Position numbers and translations under genes: made by a program
NCBI GenBank assembly: GCA_947471505.1
Contig: CANIWM010000025.1
Coordinates: 1 to 64,000 of the forward strand
Reading direction: 5' to 3'
DNA: 64,000 nt
From: Chthoniobacteraceae bacterium
GTDB taxonomy: Bacteria > Verrucomicrobiota > Verrucomicrobiia > Chthoniobacterales > Chthoniobacteraceae
Shown here: one piece after another, positions 43,471 through 53,654 of the stretch
Layout: each line of letters starts with the position of its first letter
How positions within the stretch are numbered: the stretch's first letter is position 1
The notes under the pieces: generated by a model
What the model was told of the DNA's origin: nothing
The model's input: only the letters and a program-made list of their open reading frames with translations
Database searches by the model: none

Positions 43471-46400
43471 TTACTTCGTGGCCACTACGCGGAAGTAGCG
43501 CGGGGTGCTGCCGGTGGCGGAGGTCGAGCGGTAAGTGACTTGCTCGATGCCGTTGCCGAGCTGCGTCGTGCTGACGAGGACGGTCGTGGCGGCCCACGCG
43601 GTGAGGTTCGTGGATTCTTGCACGGACCATGCGACGTCCACTGCGAGGTGTCGGCGGGTGAATGTCACGGATGGGTAGTCGGTGCCGGAGATGTTCACTT
43701 TCCCCGCGCTGCTGAGGCTGGAGTTGTCGTGGGTGCGTGGGTTTTTGCCGTAGGCATATTCGGCGAAGTTGCTCATGCCGTCGCCGTCTGCGTCGTCCGT
43801 GGTGCCGACGGGTGCGCCGAGTGTGCTGACTTCGCCGAGGGTCCAGTGGTTGAAGCGCCAGCCTTCGAAACCGTTTGCATTATCGGTGTCGCCGAGGCCG
43901 GGCGAGCCGCCTGCTGCGGCGCTGAGCGCCCAGACATTAGGCAGCGGTGCGGAGGGCGAGCCGTAGTCGGCCCAGCCGGGTGCGGCGTTGCGGTTGACGA
44001 GCGTGTATCCGCCGCCGTCTGTCTGCGGGAACCATGACGGCTCGTAGTGAAACTCGAGAACTTCTTCGCCTTGCGAATCAACGATGCGGAGGGTGTCGCC
44101 GCTGTTGCTGAGGTTGCCGATGTATTGTCCGCCGATGGTCGCGCCCGCGCCGTAGCGGTAGGTGAATGCGGGCTGGTTGCTGACGAGGACGACGCGGGCG
44201 CCGGGCGCGAGGGATGCACCGACGGGGAATGCGAAGTCGATGCCTTTTGTGAACCGCGAGCCAGCGAGGCTGAGCGTGGTGCCGCCGGTGTTCACGAGTT
44301 CGATGTATTCAAAGTCGGACGCGGTGACGCCGGGAATGGCGGTCGTCTCGGCGGGTGTCGGGGCAGAAGGGGAGTAGTTGATTTCGGAAACGCGGAGTTG
44401 GTTCTGCGAGGGAGTCGGCGCGGCGGTCCACGTTTGCGTTGTCAGCAGGGTGTTGTCCGGGCGGCGGAGTTCGATGGTTTCGCCGCGTGCGGAAAGCGAG
44501 CCGTCGTACGGGCCGACGACGAGCCGGTATTGTCCGCCGGTCGCGCCTGCGGTGCGGACGCGGAATGCGGCGGGTGATTTGGCAATGTGGAGACGCCCGA
44601 TGTTGTCCGTGCCGGTGGTGTAGGCGGGGATGACGGTGCCGGAGGGGAATGTGTATTCGACTGCGCCGGTGATGTGCCAGCCGGAGAGATCTACGGCTGC
44701 GCCGCTGGTGTTTTTGATGGTGAAATACTCGTCGTCTTGATTTGCGGAGGCGGGGTTGAAATCAACGTCCTCAATCGTGAGTGCCGGGCTTGTGTTCTGC
44801 GATGAGGGGATGCCGAGCGCGGCGGCGTTGTTGAACAGGTATTGTCGGCGTCCGGTGAGGAAGGGGAACGTGGAGTTGCCCGTCTCGTGGCCGGTGAGTT
44901 GCGAGGTCTGCGGGGGATTTGGGTTGCTGTTCAAAATGCGCATCGCCTGCAAACGCGCGCCGTGTGCGTGCGTTGCCGCGTCGAGCACGCCGCCGAATTG
45001 CTGTGTGGCATTGCCATCCACCCACCAGCCCCATTTTTGCAGCTCGCGGTCGGCGTCTGTGAGGTATGCCGGACCGCCACCGGGCGGGATGTAGCTGAGC
45101 TTTGGCACCATGATCATGTCGCTCGAGGCTGCTGGGGTGTTGAGGCAGTGGATGGCGAGGACGTTGGTGCCGACGCGGAGCGCGGGCCGCCCGAGCGTGG
45201 TGATGTCGGTGGTGGTGAACTGCACGGCGAGGGTTTCATCGCGAGCTCCTCCGGAGGCGATGGCAGTTCCGGGGCTGCTGGTCATTGTGCCGTCTTGATC
45301 CTGGTCGCCCGCGACGGCCACTCCGTTGATGTAAGCGCGGAATCCGTCGTCGTATTTCATGCCGAGCAGGAGTGTGCCGATGTTCGCAAGCGCCGCAGCA
45401 TCGGGGATCGTAAATGCGACGCGCACGTAGCAGGTGGCGTTGATGGTGTACATTTCTGCGCCGACATTGGAGTTGATGAGCGCGGCGTAGTTGCCGTCGC
45501 CAACGTCGTAGCCGACGCCGGTCGTGCCGGTGGTCCAATTAGCGATGTTCGTCGGGTCGGTGTAGTTGGTCCATTGGCTCGCGCCTGTGCCGGCGGTGAG
45601 TGAGAGACCACCGTTTGCTGCGGAAGGGACGAGCCATTTACACGGCGTAGCGGTTCCGTCAAAGACGGTGACTTCCACCGGCGGCGGGCCGGCAGGTGGG
45701 TCGATGAGGTCGATGAGCGACGTGACGCGGTTGTCCCAGATTCCGTTGGTCGCCGTGGAGGAGATGAAGATCTGGTCCATCAGCGTGCGTGAGCGCCGGA
45801 GGAACATCTCGTTCAGCTCGGGCACGCTATAGACGAGCTGCATGAGCTGGTTGCCGCCACCGCCGGATGGGAAGGTGCCTTGGCTGTGAATCTCGTCGTC
45901 GAAGTAATTTTGCGCGCCCCACCACGAGTGGCCGAAGCTGAGGTCTTGGTCCCACGGGAGCGGATACCATTCGCCGCTGCCCGCAGTGTCGCGATAGATG
46001 TAGTAGTTCTTGTGGCCCCAATCGGTGTTCGCGATGAGGCTATGGACGACGCAGAAATTGATGAGCGCAGGGACGTTCACATTGTCGTAGAGATACTGGC
46101 GGCGCTGCGCGGTGGTGCGTCCGCTATTGACGCCGCTGACGAGCGCCTGAAGGTCGGAGTTGTCCTCAAACTCGCGGGTCTTTTTCTCCGCACCGGGGGC
46201 AGTAGCGCCTTCGAGAGAGTTGTACATTTTATAAAGTGCGCCGTCCTTATCGAGGCCGCAGCGTTCGAGATATTCCTCGTTCCCGTCCTCGACCATATCC
46301 GTGAGGGAGTAGAACTGCATGGCTTCCGTCGATGTGGCGCGGCGGACGTGGAGTTGCTGGGAAAAATGGGACGCGGCGTGTTTGCTATCGGCCCACGCGG

Positions 46401-48861
46401 ACCATGCGAGGGTATTGCGAAGCTTGGATTGGTCGGCGTAGTTTGAGAGGAAGTTCACGCTGCGAATCGCCTGCTCGCCTTCTTTCCATTTGAAGCGGTT
46501 GTCTTTGTTGAAGTTGAGGTTGTAGCTCTTCTTCGGGAAGCCCTGCGTGCTTTGGCCGTGGATATTGACGTACACGTAGTCGTAAAACCGCCCGAGGAAA
46601 AACACGCTCGCTCGGGTGCCTGTCGCATTGTCCGCATTGGCAGGAGTCTCCAAGAACCAGTGCAGTACGGGCAGTCCCGTCGTGTAGCCCGCGTCGGGGG
46701 CGACGGTGCCGTAATATTGGTCGGTGTCCTGCCCGGCGACGCCGTCGAGGTCGATGAAAAGCGGGTCGGTCGTCGCGGTGTTTGCGCTGTCTTTTGCGAT
46801 GATACGCCAGCGGATCATCTGCCCGGCGGTGATGCCGGTCGTGGGGATCTGTGCGGTGTAGATTTTGTCGCCTGCGAGGACGTCCGGGGCGACGCCGTTG
46901 TCGAGCATGGTCACGAGCGCCTCGGCATTCCACATGGTGCGGTAGGCGACTTGCACGGTGCCGACTGCGTTGAGCGTCGATTTCACCTCCGTGGTGATGG
47001 TGAGCGGTGGGCTGCCCGCGCCGCCGACTGGAGGGACGGGATTTTTCGTGGTGTTCGCGACGTGTGGCCCGATGGCCGAGAGAGGCGCGCTGTTGGCGGT
47101 GCCGGGCGTCTCGGGGTTGAAGTAGGACGATACGCCGCTGATTGAGGAAATCCCGTCCAACTGCGGACGCACCAGCACGTTCGGCTCGGTGGTTGAGTTG
47201 TTGATGATTTGGACCGCCATGATGTTTGCCCCGGTGACGAGTCCGCCCGCTGCCACGGAGATCGAGGTCAGCCGGGATCGCCCTGGGTCCTGCCCAGTCG
47301 TGGAGAGCGCGCCACTGTTCCACGCGGGGACGGCGGGCGCGTTGTAGGATGCGACCTGGTTTCCATTGATCCACACAACGTAGCCGTCCACCGCACGCAT
47401 GGTGAGCAGTAAGCCGCTGATGGTCGTGACATTTGAAATCGTAAATGGAATGCGGACGTAGGCCGATCGATTGGTGCTCACCATGCCCGAGAGGGTGGTC
47501 GCTATGTCGCCCGTATCGACTCCTGTCGTGCTGAAGAGTGTCGTCCCGGTCGTCGTGTCCGCGCCGATGGCTATCTGGGCAATTTCGGTAGCGGTCAGGT
47601 TTCGATTGTAAAAGCGGATGTCATCCAGAAGGCCGTTGTATTTTCTCCAATAGGTATCGTGAGAGCGTCCAATCTCGATGGGTTGCCCCGAAGTCCACCC
47701 ATTCGCCGCCCCGCCCCATGCTGCCGTGTTGTTCGCAGTGGTCGCCAATGCACCGTCCACATACAGTGTCACGGGCTGGCCGGAGCCTGTATTCATCGTC
47801 ACTGCGATGTGATGCCATTGGTTGTCGCTCACATTTACCGTCCCGGCAAAAGCGACGTAGTTGTTGTTCGACTGGATGAAAATCTTCCCGTCGTCCTGCT
47901 GTACGATGACGACACCCGCTGTGGCACTGCGGCGATCCCAGAGCATGGCCCCTGAGTTCCCGGAACCAATCGGAAGACTCGCCTTCATCCAAAAACACAC
48001 CGTCGGAGCTGCCACATCGTAAACCGGATCTCCCAAGACCAAAAACTGATCGTTCTCCGAGCTCACAAAATTCAGCACTCCTGTCCGTTTGAGCGGCGTT
48101 ACTCCGGTATCGGTAGCCGATGCAAGAAACGAAGCACTCGTGCTGTTTGCCAGATACGACGATGGCCCAGTGTCATACGTCAGGGACGTTTCTGTGGAGT
48201 TGTAACGGTGAACGATTGACGCCATCGCGACGATCTCCGGCACTGGCACGCCGCCATTTCCCAGTGCGGCGACGCCTGCGGTCCAGCCCGTCTCGTTAAA
48301 CGGTTCATTGGCACCGCGCCACGTGGTCCCCATCGCTGGGCCCGTCGAGGAATTTGGAACGCGCCATTTGACTGCCGTGGTTGCCGACACATAAGGAATC
48401 GCCGTCCCCGCCTCCGAGAGCCCGTAAGAAACATCCGCAGCCTGCGGCGGGTAGGGGGCCCACGAATTAATCACCGTGGTCGCACCCGTTGTCTCGGCTT
48501 TCGTCAGCGCGAGATACTCGCCCCCGGAATCGAGCTTGAAGTTGGTGTGCAGGTTTCCGGTCGCATTCCGGCGGTCTTTATTTGAGGCAAAGATGACGAG
48601 GTAACTCCTCGGCTGAATGAGCCGGTCCGGCATCGCCCATTTGCGAAGCTGTGTGCTATTGTCCGTGAGATACCAGCCGGACAGGTTCACAGAGGACAGA
48701 CTCGAATTGTAGATCTCAATCCAGTCTTCGTGATTCCCGTCCTCATCCAAGATTCCTTCGACGTTGTTCGCTACAAACTCGGAGATCGAGAGTTGGGCAT
48801 AGAGGGCGCGTGAACTAAAGAGCGCGATCAGGGCGAGAATAGAGCAACGGAGAAAGTGCAT
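43471..48861 (-). CDS. Second giant lamin-tail / LamG / CotH-kinase protein
   Basis: 1796-aa exported protein (signal peptide about 1-22, ending ALYAQ). Lamin-tail domain at about 22-130 (ISEFVANNVEGILDEDGNHE...DWIEIYNSS), LamG-like domain at about 260-420 (PTVCFWMKASLP, WHHIAVTMNTG), a Pro/Gly-rich linker, CotH-type region at about 730-1010 (VYVNIHGQSTQGFPKKSYN) with DxD in LPWDQDLSFGH near 970, then two more lamin-tail domains at about 1380-1480 and 1510-1620, and a C-terminal thrombospondin-3-like DDADGDGMSNFAEYAYGKNP. Same domain kit as the gene at 14612, but different order and low identity. Secreted or surface-bound; the enzymatic activity of the CotH part is unproven. Confidence 0.9.
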   Translation of the reverse strand: MHFLRCSILALIALFSSRALYAQLSISEFVANNVEGILDEDGNHEDWIEIYNSSLSSVNLSGWYLTDNSTQLRKWAMPDRLIQPRSYLVIFASNKDRRNATGNLHTNFKLDSGGEYLALTKAETTGATTVINSWAPYPPQAADVSYGLSEAGTAIPYVSATTAVKWRVPNSSTGPAMGTTWRGANEPFNETGWTAGVAALGNGGVPVPEIVAMASIVHRYNSTETSLTYDTGPSSYLANSTSASFLASATDTGVTPLKRTGVLNFVSSENDQFLVLGDPVYDVAAPTVCFWMKASLPIGSGNSGAMLWDRRSATAGVVIVQQDDGKIFIQSNNNYVAFAGTVNVSDNQWHHIAVTMNTGSGQPVTLYVDGALATTANNTAAWGGAANGWTSGQPIEIGRSHDTYWRKYNGLLDDIRFYNRNLTATEIAQIAIGADTTTGTTLFSTTGVDTGDIATTLSGMVSTNRSAYVRIPFTISNVTTISGLLLTMRAVDGYVVWINGNQVASYNAPAVPAWNSGALSTTGQDPGRSRLTSISVAAGGLVTGANIMAVQIINNSTTEPNVLVRPQLDGISSISGVSSYFNPETPGTANSAPLSAIGPHVANTTKNPVPPVGGAGSPPLTITTEVKSTLNAVGTVQVAYRTMWNAEALVTMLDNGVAPDVLAGDKIYTAQIPTTGITAGQMIRWRIIAKDSANTATTDPLFIDLDGVAGQDTDQYYGTVAPDAGYTTGLPVLHWFLETPANADNATGTRASVFFLGRFYDYVYVNIHGQSTQGFPKKSYNLNFNKDNRFKWKEGEQAIRSVNFLSNYADQSKLRNTLAWSAWADSKHAASHFSQQLHVRRATSTEAMQFYSLTDMVEDGNEEYLERCGLDKDGALYKMYNSLEGATAPGAEKKTREFEDNSDLQALVSGVNSGRTTAQRRQYLYDNVNVPALINFCVVHSLIANTDWGHKNYYIYRDTAGSGEWYPLPWDQDLSFGHSWWGAQNYFDDEIHSQGTFPSGGGGNQLMQLVYSVPELNEMFLRRSRTLMDQIFISSTATNGIWDNRVTSLIDLIDPPAGPPPVEVTVFDGTATPCKWLVPSAANGGLSLTAGTGASQWTNYTDPTNIANWTTGTTGVGYDVGDGNYAALINSNVGAEMYTINATCYVRVAFTIPDAAALANIGTLLLGMKYDDGFRAYINGVAVAGDQDQDGTMTSSPGTAIASGGARDETLAVQFTTTDITTLGRPALRVGTNVLAIHCLNTPAASSDMIMVPKLSYIPPGGGPAYLTDADRELQKWGWWVDGNATQQFGGVLDAATHAHGARLQAMRILNSNPNPPQTSQLTGHETGNSTFPFLTGRRQYLFNNAAALGIPSSQNTSPALTIEDVDFNPASANQDDEYFTIKNTSGAAVDLSGWHITGAVEYTFPSGTVIPAYTTGTDNIGRLHIAKSPAAFRVRTAGATGGQYRLVVGPYDGSLSARGETIELRRPDNTLLTTQTWTAAPTPSQNQLRVSEINYSPSAPTPAETTAIPGVTASDFEYIELVNTGGTTLSLAGSRFTKGIDFAFPVGASLAPGARVVLVSNQPAFTYRYGAGATIGGQYIGNLSNSGDTLRIVDSQGEEVLEFHYEPSWFPQTDGGGYTLVNRNAAPGWADYGSPSAPLPNVWALSAAAGGSPGLGDTDNANGFEGWRFNHWTLGEVSTLGAPVGTTDDADGDGMSNFAEYAYGKNPRTHDNSSLSSAGKVNISGTDYPSVTFTRRHLAVDVAWSVQESTNLTAWAATTVLVSTTQLGNGIEQVTYRSTSATGSTPRYFRVVATK

Positions 48862-49099
48862 TCACCTCACGTAACACAGTGCCCATTTTTCGCGAGCGGG
48901 AATTCGAAATCCAAATGCTTCCACCGTCAGAACCCCAAGCTGCTCGCAACTTTCAATCTTCTGGGGGAGCCCTCACAATACGGGCGTCTGATTGTGTCCG
49001 AGCACGGGCTGTGCGTGCCGATTTGACTGGGCGTCTTGATGGTGCGCTCGCGCTAAACTCGTCTAGGGAAACGCCGATTTCATCGAAGGATGGAAAAGT

Positions 49100-49183
49100 A
49101 AACCGCTAATCTCCGCTCATCGTCGCTAATTTTGAGGGAGAAAGCGCCAAGGATTAGCGACGATGAGCGGAGATTAGCGGTTT
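49100..49183. repeat. 31-bp perfect inverted repeat
   Basis: Arms 49100-49130 and 49153-49183 are perfect reverse complements (starting AAACCGCTAATCTCCGCTCA) separated by 22 nt. The arms contain near-repeats of CGCTAAT. It lies in the 355-bp space between the divergent/convergent flanks of the CotH gene start and the YHYH gene end. No coding ORF in this space is convincing; the short plus ORF 48879-49109 has no family or start signal. Confidence 0.92.
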
Positions 49184-49216
49184 CAAAACTTGGTTCCCGC
49201 TTTATTCAGCGTTTCC

Positions 49217-50446
49217 CTAAGCGCCTGAACGCGGCGGTGGTCCGCCGAGGCCGGGTGGGCGATACTCTTCGGGTGTCAGTTTGCCGTCGCCGTTTTTGTC
49301 GAGGGCTTTGAGGGATTCGGCTGCTTTGGTGATCTCGTTGGCATCGAGAGCGCCGTCTTTGTTGAGGTCGAGCGCGTTGATGACGGGCATGGCCATTGCG
49401 CCGCCGCGAGTTGGCTCGGGGCCGTTGGGGGAAGGGCCGGGGCCTCCTTCAAGGATGCCGCGTGGCGCGCCGCCGAGCGGGGCGGGGCGTTGGGCTCCGC
49501 CGGGTGGACGGTCGCCTTTTGAAAAGCTCTGGTCGGGTGTGCCGCGCCACATTCGCGCGACGAACGGATACTCGGCGCTGATGCAGTAGTAGTAAGTGCC
49601 CTCGGGGAACTCGGGCGTGACGCCAGTGCGGCCGTTGGTTTCGTCGAGTTCGCCAGCGCCTGCGACGAACTCGAAGTCTTGCGAAAAGCGTCCGTCGTAG
49701 CTCCCGCCGGGTCCGCCTTCCTGCGCGGGGCGGGGGCCTTTTTTGAGTTGGTAGCTGGATTTCATTTTGCGCAATTCGCTCTTTGCGTCCTTCGCATCGG
49801 CGAAGGCCCAGCTTGTGTAAACGGGGAATCCATCGGCAGCCCATCCGACTTGCAGCATCCTTTTGCCGTCGCCGCCAAGCCGCTCGACGAGGCCGACGGG
49901 CAGTGCGTGGTAGTGGTAGGAGCCGTTTGGCTGAACGTGCGCGTTGTGTTCGTCGAGGCCGAGATTGAGGAATCCCGTCGCGGCTTCGTAGCGCCAGCCG
50001 GACTGCGGGTCGTTGTTCCAAGTCTCGCCGGTGCCGGGCTCGAAAGGCACGCCGTTCAGCGCGACGCCCCACCACCAGCCGCCGCGACGTTGCGGAGACT
50101 CGCCGGCCTTTGGCTTGAGCGGGACGCGGAACGTGTAGTTCTGGGCGGTCGGAACGTTTGGATTTCCGCGACGCGGAAAAGTGCCCGGCGTATGGTCCGG
50201 CCAGCCGTTCGCTTTGATGACGCGAAACTCGCCGTCGGTCGTGAATGTCACGGAGTTCTCCACTTTCGCGGCAGCCGCAGTCGCAGCGGGGCGACGCGGC
50301 GAAACATCGGCTTGCGCGAGAAGAAGTGCAGCGGTGTGTGTGACGTCAACGTTGCCCTCGTGCCCCGGATGCGCCGCGGCGGAAGCGACGAGCAAGAGGG
50401 TCGAGGCGCTACAAAATAGGAAATCTAGGCGTTCTTTTCGAGTCAT
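49217..50446 (-). CDS. YHYH-domain protein with EF-hands
   Basis: 409-aa exported protein (signal peptide about 1-25, then HPGHEGN). The central region is the YHYH domain (PF14240-like): GWWWGVALNGVPFEPGTGE, HNAHVQPNGSYHYHALPVGL, VGWAADGFPVY, ending in GTYYYCISAEYPFVARMW. The C-terminus has a Pro/Gly linker and two EF-hand loops, DLNKDGALDANE and DKNGDGKLTPEE. The family is found in secreted proteins of marine and soil bacteria, function unknown; calcium binding follows from the loops. Its C-terminal part resembles the neighbouring small EF-hand protein at 50544. ATG 50446 chosen by the signal peptide. Confidence 0.87.
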   Translation of the reverse strand: MTRKERLDFLFCSASTLLLVASAAAHPGHEGNVDVTHTAALLLAQADVSPRRPAATAAAAKVENSVTFTTDGEFRVIKANGWPDHTPGTFPRRGNPNVPTAQNYTFRVPLKPKAGESPQRRGGWWWGVALNGVPFEPGTGETWNNDPQSGWRYEAATGFLNLGLDEHNAHVQPNGSYHYHALPVGLVERLGGDGKRMLQVGWAADGFPVYTSWAFADAKDAKSELRKMKSSYQLKKGPRPAQEGGPGGSYDGRFSQDFEFVAGAGELDETNGRTGVTPEFPEGTYYYCISAEYPFVARMWRGTPDQSFSKGDRPPGGAQRPAPLGGAPRGILEGGPGPSPNGPEPTRGGAMAMPVINALDLNKDGALDANEITKAAESLKALDKNGDGKLTPEEYRPPGLGGPPPRSGA

Positions 50447-50488
50447 ACTTGGGTCCGTGTGGTTTTTAGGATGCGGCTGCAATTCACG

Positions 50489-50522
50489 AGCAGAGCCCCA
50501 CCGGTAATGGTGCGGCTCTGCT
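50489..50522 (-). terminator. Hairpin between the two EF-hand genes
   Basis: AGCAGAGCCCCACC and GGTGCGGCTCTGCT pair with one mismatch over 14 bp, loop 6 nt; outer bases ATTCAC/GTGAAT extend the dyad. It follows the stop of the 50544 gene on the minus strand. No T-run, so terminator or mRNA-stability role is inference. Confidence 0.5.
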
Positions 50523-50543
50523 GTTGTGAATCATATTCCCCGA

Positions 50544-51059
50544 CTACTTCTCGAGCTCGGGACGCTGAGGCCGACCTTCGCCACCGGGCGCGGGTTGTCC
50601 GCCGCCGGGAGGACGACCTTCTCCGCGTCCGCCGGGCGCGGCACCGCCGGGACCACCTTGCGGACGGCCTTCGCCGGGACCGCCTTGTCCGGCTGGGCGT
50701 TGCGGGCGAAACTCTTCTTCGGTAATTTTCCCGTCGCCATTTTTGTCGAGCTTCTTGAGGGACTCAGCAGCTTTGGCGAGTTCTTCGGCGTCGATGGTCC
50801 CGTCTTTGTTGATGTCGAGCGCTTCGATGATCGGGCTGACTGGACGGAATCCTTGTCCGCCGGGGCGAACATCACCGGGAGGACGATCTCCTTGTGGACG
50901 ATCTCCTTGTGGACGATCTCCTCGTGGTTGGTCGCCCGGCGGGCGTTCTCCGGGAGGACGATCTCCGCCGGGTGGTCGGGGCGGCGGCGCGTCTTGGGCG
51001 ATGATGAGGTTCGACGATGCGCCGATTGCCAGCGCGAGGATGATGCTTTTTGTTTTCAT
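50544..51059 (-). CDS. Secreted EF-hand, Pro/Gly-rich protein
   Basis: 171-aa protein: signal peptide (MKTKSIILALAIGASSNLIIA), a low-complexity stretch of RPPGD/RPQGD pentapeptides at about 30-70, then two EF-hand loops (DINKDGTIDAEE, DKNGDGKITEEE) around residues 82-121, then a Gly/Pro-rich tail. Calcium-binding extracellular protein of unknown role. The EF-hand pair and RP-rich flanks are clearly related to the end of the YHYH protein downstream, so the two probably derive from one duplication. Confidence 0.85.
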   Translation of the reverse strand: MKTKSIILALAIGASSNLIIAQDAPPPRPPGGDRPPGERPPGDQPRGDRPQGDRPQGDRPPGDVRPGGQGFRPVSPIIEALDINKDGTIDAEELAKAAESLKKLDKNGDGKITEEEFRPQRPAGQGGPGEGRPQGGPGGAAPGGRGEGRPPGGGQPAPGGEGRPQRPELEK

Positions 51060-51266
51060 GGTATCTGTTGGTTAATTCATCGGTGTTTGAGAATTGGTCC
51101 GGTCTGCTAACGACAAAACCGACCTCCACCGTGAATAACTCCGCCGAAGCATGAAAGACGCGTCTTTTTACCGTCTCTTTACAAAACGACTCTCCCGAGA
51201 CCGCTGCAGTCGCCGATTTTTCTCCGAGGCCCCGCGGCACGATAGGTCGTGCTGAAACGCCGAGTT

Positions 51267-52301
51267 TTACAGTGCGCGTTTGGCTTCGCCGCGCGGTACT
51301 GCTTTGAGGACTCGTGCGATGATGTCGTCCACAGTCACGCCTTCGGCTTCCGCATTGAAAGTGGGCACGACGCGGTGGCGGAGGACGGGCATCGCGAGGG
51401 CTTCGATGTCGTCGATGGTGACGTGGAAGCGGCCTTGGAGCACGGCGCGGACTTTTCCGGTGAGGATGAGGTTTTGGCACGCACGAGGTCCGGCACCCCA
51501 GGCGATGAGTTCTTTGATGAATGCGGGGGCGTCTTTTTCGTTGGGGCGGGTGTAGCGGACGAGATCGAGGACGAAGTCGGTGACATGGTCGGGGACGGGG
51601 ACTTTGCGGACGACTTTCTGGAGTTCAAGAATCTGTGCGCCGGAAAGTACGGGCTGGATGTCGGCTGCGAAGTTGCCGGTGGTGCGGGCGATGATTTGGC
51701 GTTCTTCTTCGCGGCTCGGGTAATCGACTTTAACGAGGAAGACGAAGCGGTCGCGCTGGGCCTCGGGGAGGGGATAGGTGCCTTCTTGTTCAATCGGGTT
51801 TTGGGTAGCGAGGACGAAGAAAGGCTGGTCGAGCTTTAGCGTGTTGCCGCCGACGGTGACGCAGCGCTCTTGCATGGCTTCGAGGAGGGCTGCTTGGGTC
51901 TTGGGCGGCGTGCGGTTGATTTCGTCCGCTAGGAGCATCTGGGTGAAGAGCGGGCCTTTTTGGAAGACGAAATTGCGGCGTCCGGTGGCAGGGTCCTCTT
52001 GGATGATGTCGGTGCCGGTGATGTCGCTCGGCATGAGGTCGGGCGTGAACTGGATGCGGCGGAAGCCCATGTTGAGCGTCTTGGCGAGGGTGCTGACCAT
52101 GGCAGTCTTGGCGAGCCCGGGGACACCTTCGAGGAGGCAGTGGCCGCCCGCGAGAACGGCGATGAGGAGTTCTTCGATGACTGCTGCTTGCCCGACGATG
52201 AATTTGCCCATCTCTGCCGCGATCTTCGCGTAGGAAGATTTGAGCAGTTCAGCGGCGGTTTTATCGTCGAGTTGAGAAATTGCGGATGCTTCAGTGGTCA
52301 T
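51267..52301 (-). CDS. MoxR-family AAA+ ATPase
   Basis: 344-aa cytoplasmic AAA+ ATPase of the MoxR group (AAA_3, PF07726, plus the lid domain). Walker A GVPGLAKT at residues 59-66, Walker B LLADEIN at 123-129, sensor [22 protein letters not shown] around 165-190. MoxR proteins act as chaperones or activators of metal-binding or VWA-domain proteins. VWA and DUF58 partners usually follow; here none is adjacent on this strand, though a secreted VWA protein lies 1.4 kb away on the other strand. Full length. Confidence 0.95.
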   Translation of the reverse strand: MTTEASAISQLDDKTAAELLKSSYAKIAAEMGKFIVGQAAVIEELLIAVLAGGHCLLEGVPGLAKTAMVSTLAKTLNMGFRRIQFTPDLMPSDITGTDIIQEDPATGRRNFVFQKGPLFTQMLLADEINRTPPKTQAALLEAMQERCVTVGGNTLKLDQPFFVLATQNPIEQEGTYPLPEAQRDRFVFLVKVDYPSREEERQIIARTTGNFAADIQPVLSGAQILELQKVVRKVPVPDHVTDFVLDLVRYTRPNEKDAPAFIKELIAWGAGPRACQNLILTGKVRAVLQGRFHVTIDDIEALAMPVLRHRVVPTFNAEAEGVTVDDIIARVLKAVPRGEAKRAL

Positions 52302-52366
52302 GGCCTGTCCTTTATCGGGAGGCGCGAGCGTTCTTAGGCGCGGACTGGAGAAATTGTGAAATAGCG

Positions 52367-53554
52367 TTACGAAAGTAGTGCGCGGAGGCTGGAACGAAGG
52401 AGCACGTCGCGGAGATGCTTCATGTCAGCGGCGGACATTGCGGAAGGCCGTCCCTTCTTCCCGCACACGAAGATGCGGAGTGCGGCGAAGATGGCTTCGT
52501 GGTCTTCGAGTGGAATCTCGGCATCGAGAATCCACGCGCCAAACTCGGACAACTCCGCCAGCTCTTCCAGCCAGCGCATGACGGTGTCTTCCGGCGGGCC
52601 GGAAAAGCGCTCAGCGACCATGCTGAGGATGTCACGCCGAGTGGGGACGTTGAGCAGGAGCGCGAGGAAGAAGCGGTGCTCGACTTCGGTGATGGATTTG
52701 CGCAGCTCCACGAGCCCGTCGCGGCGGACGATTTCGTCGAGCGTCGGGAGGGCGAAGTCTGCGAGGCGACCGTGCTTTTTACGGAAGATGCCCGCGCACT
52801 CGTCCCAGCGATCCAGCGCACGGAGATGGCCGAGGCAGTTTTGCAAAATGAAAAGCCCGCGCTCGAAATCCAGGTCCCGCAGCATCTCGGCGACGAGGTC
52901 TGCGTAGGCGTCGTCGTGCGTCCTTTCGAGCACGTCGAGGAGTTGCTTGCGGCGGGTGGTGAGGGCGTCGTTGTAGAAAGGGTCCACGGCGAGGTGGGGC
53001 GGGAGATAGGTAAATTGCGGGCCGGTGCCGGGGTCGGAGTGGGTGCGGATGACCACGCTGATGGAGGGCGAGTCGAGGTGAAAGAGCGCGTGAATCTGCG
53101 AACTTCCGGAGATGATCTCCACGGTGCTGCCGGTGGGGAGAAGCTGCGTCTCCTGCATCCGTAGATTGCCGACCCGGAGGTGCGCGGTGACGGGCTCCGC
53201 CTGCTCAAACACAAAGCGCGAGTGGATGCTGGAGCCTGCGAGGACGTGGAACGCGCCGGAGAATTTGTGCTGGTGGATGTCCGTCGTCCCTTCAAGCCAG
53301 AAGAGAATCTGGATGTAAAAGCGTGGGTCGTCGAAGACGATCAGCTCCGGCTGGCCGAAGCCCGACTGCGTCTGGAATGGCTGCGCGTCGTCGAGCAGGA
53401 ACTCCCGCATGAGCGCAGGGACATCGACATGCTTGGAAGGCGGGCGCTTTTCAAACGCACGGCGCGCGATTGCGGGGAACTTGGCGAGTGAGAAATTGGT
53501 CTGCTTCCATTGTGCTAGGACGGTGCGCCCGAGTTCTGCAAAAAATTGGTTCAT
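52367..53554 (-). CDS. Hypothetical protein with cupin-like N-terminus
   Basis: 395-aa cytoplasmic protein. Residues about 70-180 look like a small cupin barrel: [36 protein letters not shown] (only [10 protein letters not shown] and HSRF are the likely metal-site region), then [18 protein letters not shown]. The C-terminal 200 residues are helical ([20 protein letters not shown]). The family is unknown to me. The gene precedes moxR on the same strand with 65 bp between, so they may be co-transcribed; divergent from the VWA gene at 53655. Confidence 0.7.
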   Translation of the reverse strand: MNQFFAELGRTVLAQWKQTNFSLAKFPAIARRAFEKRPPSKHVDVPALMREFLLDDAQPFQTQSGFGQPELIVFDDPRFYIQILFWLEGTTDIHQHKFSGAFHVLAGSSIHSRFVFEQAEPVTAHLRVGNLRMQETQLLPTGSTVEIISGSSQIHALFHLDSPSISVVIRTHSDPGTGPQFTYLPPHLAVDPFYNDALTTRRKQLLDVLERTHDDAYADLVAEMLRDLDFERGLFILQNCLGHLRALDRWDECAGIFRKKHGRLADFALPTLDEIVRRDGLVELRKSITEVEHRFFLALLLNVPTRRDILSMVAERFSGPPEDTVMRWLEELAELSEFGAWILDAEIPLEDHEAIFAALRIFVCGKKGRPSAMSAADMKHLRDVLLRSSLRALLS

Positions 53555-53654
53555 GCGCCGTTGTGCAGACCCGCCGGAGTGAGCGCTACAATTCTTTTAC
53601 AAACGTCGCACATCAACGGAACACTCCGGCGCGGGTTTGTGTCACTATCGCACC

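Noticed and set aside
48879-49109. 76-aa plus ORF
   Set aside because: Ends inside the 31-bp inverted repeat, no family or signal, base composition not coding-like.
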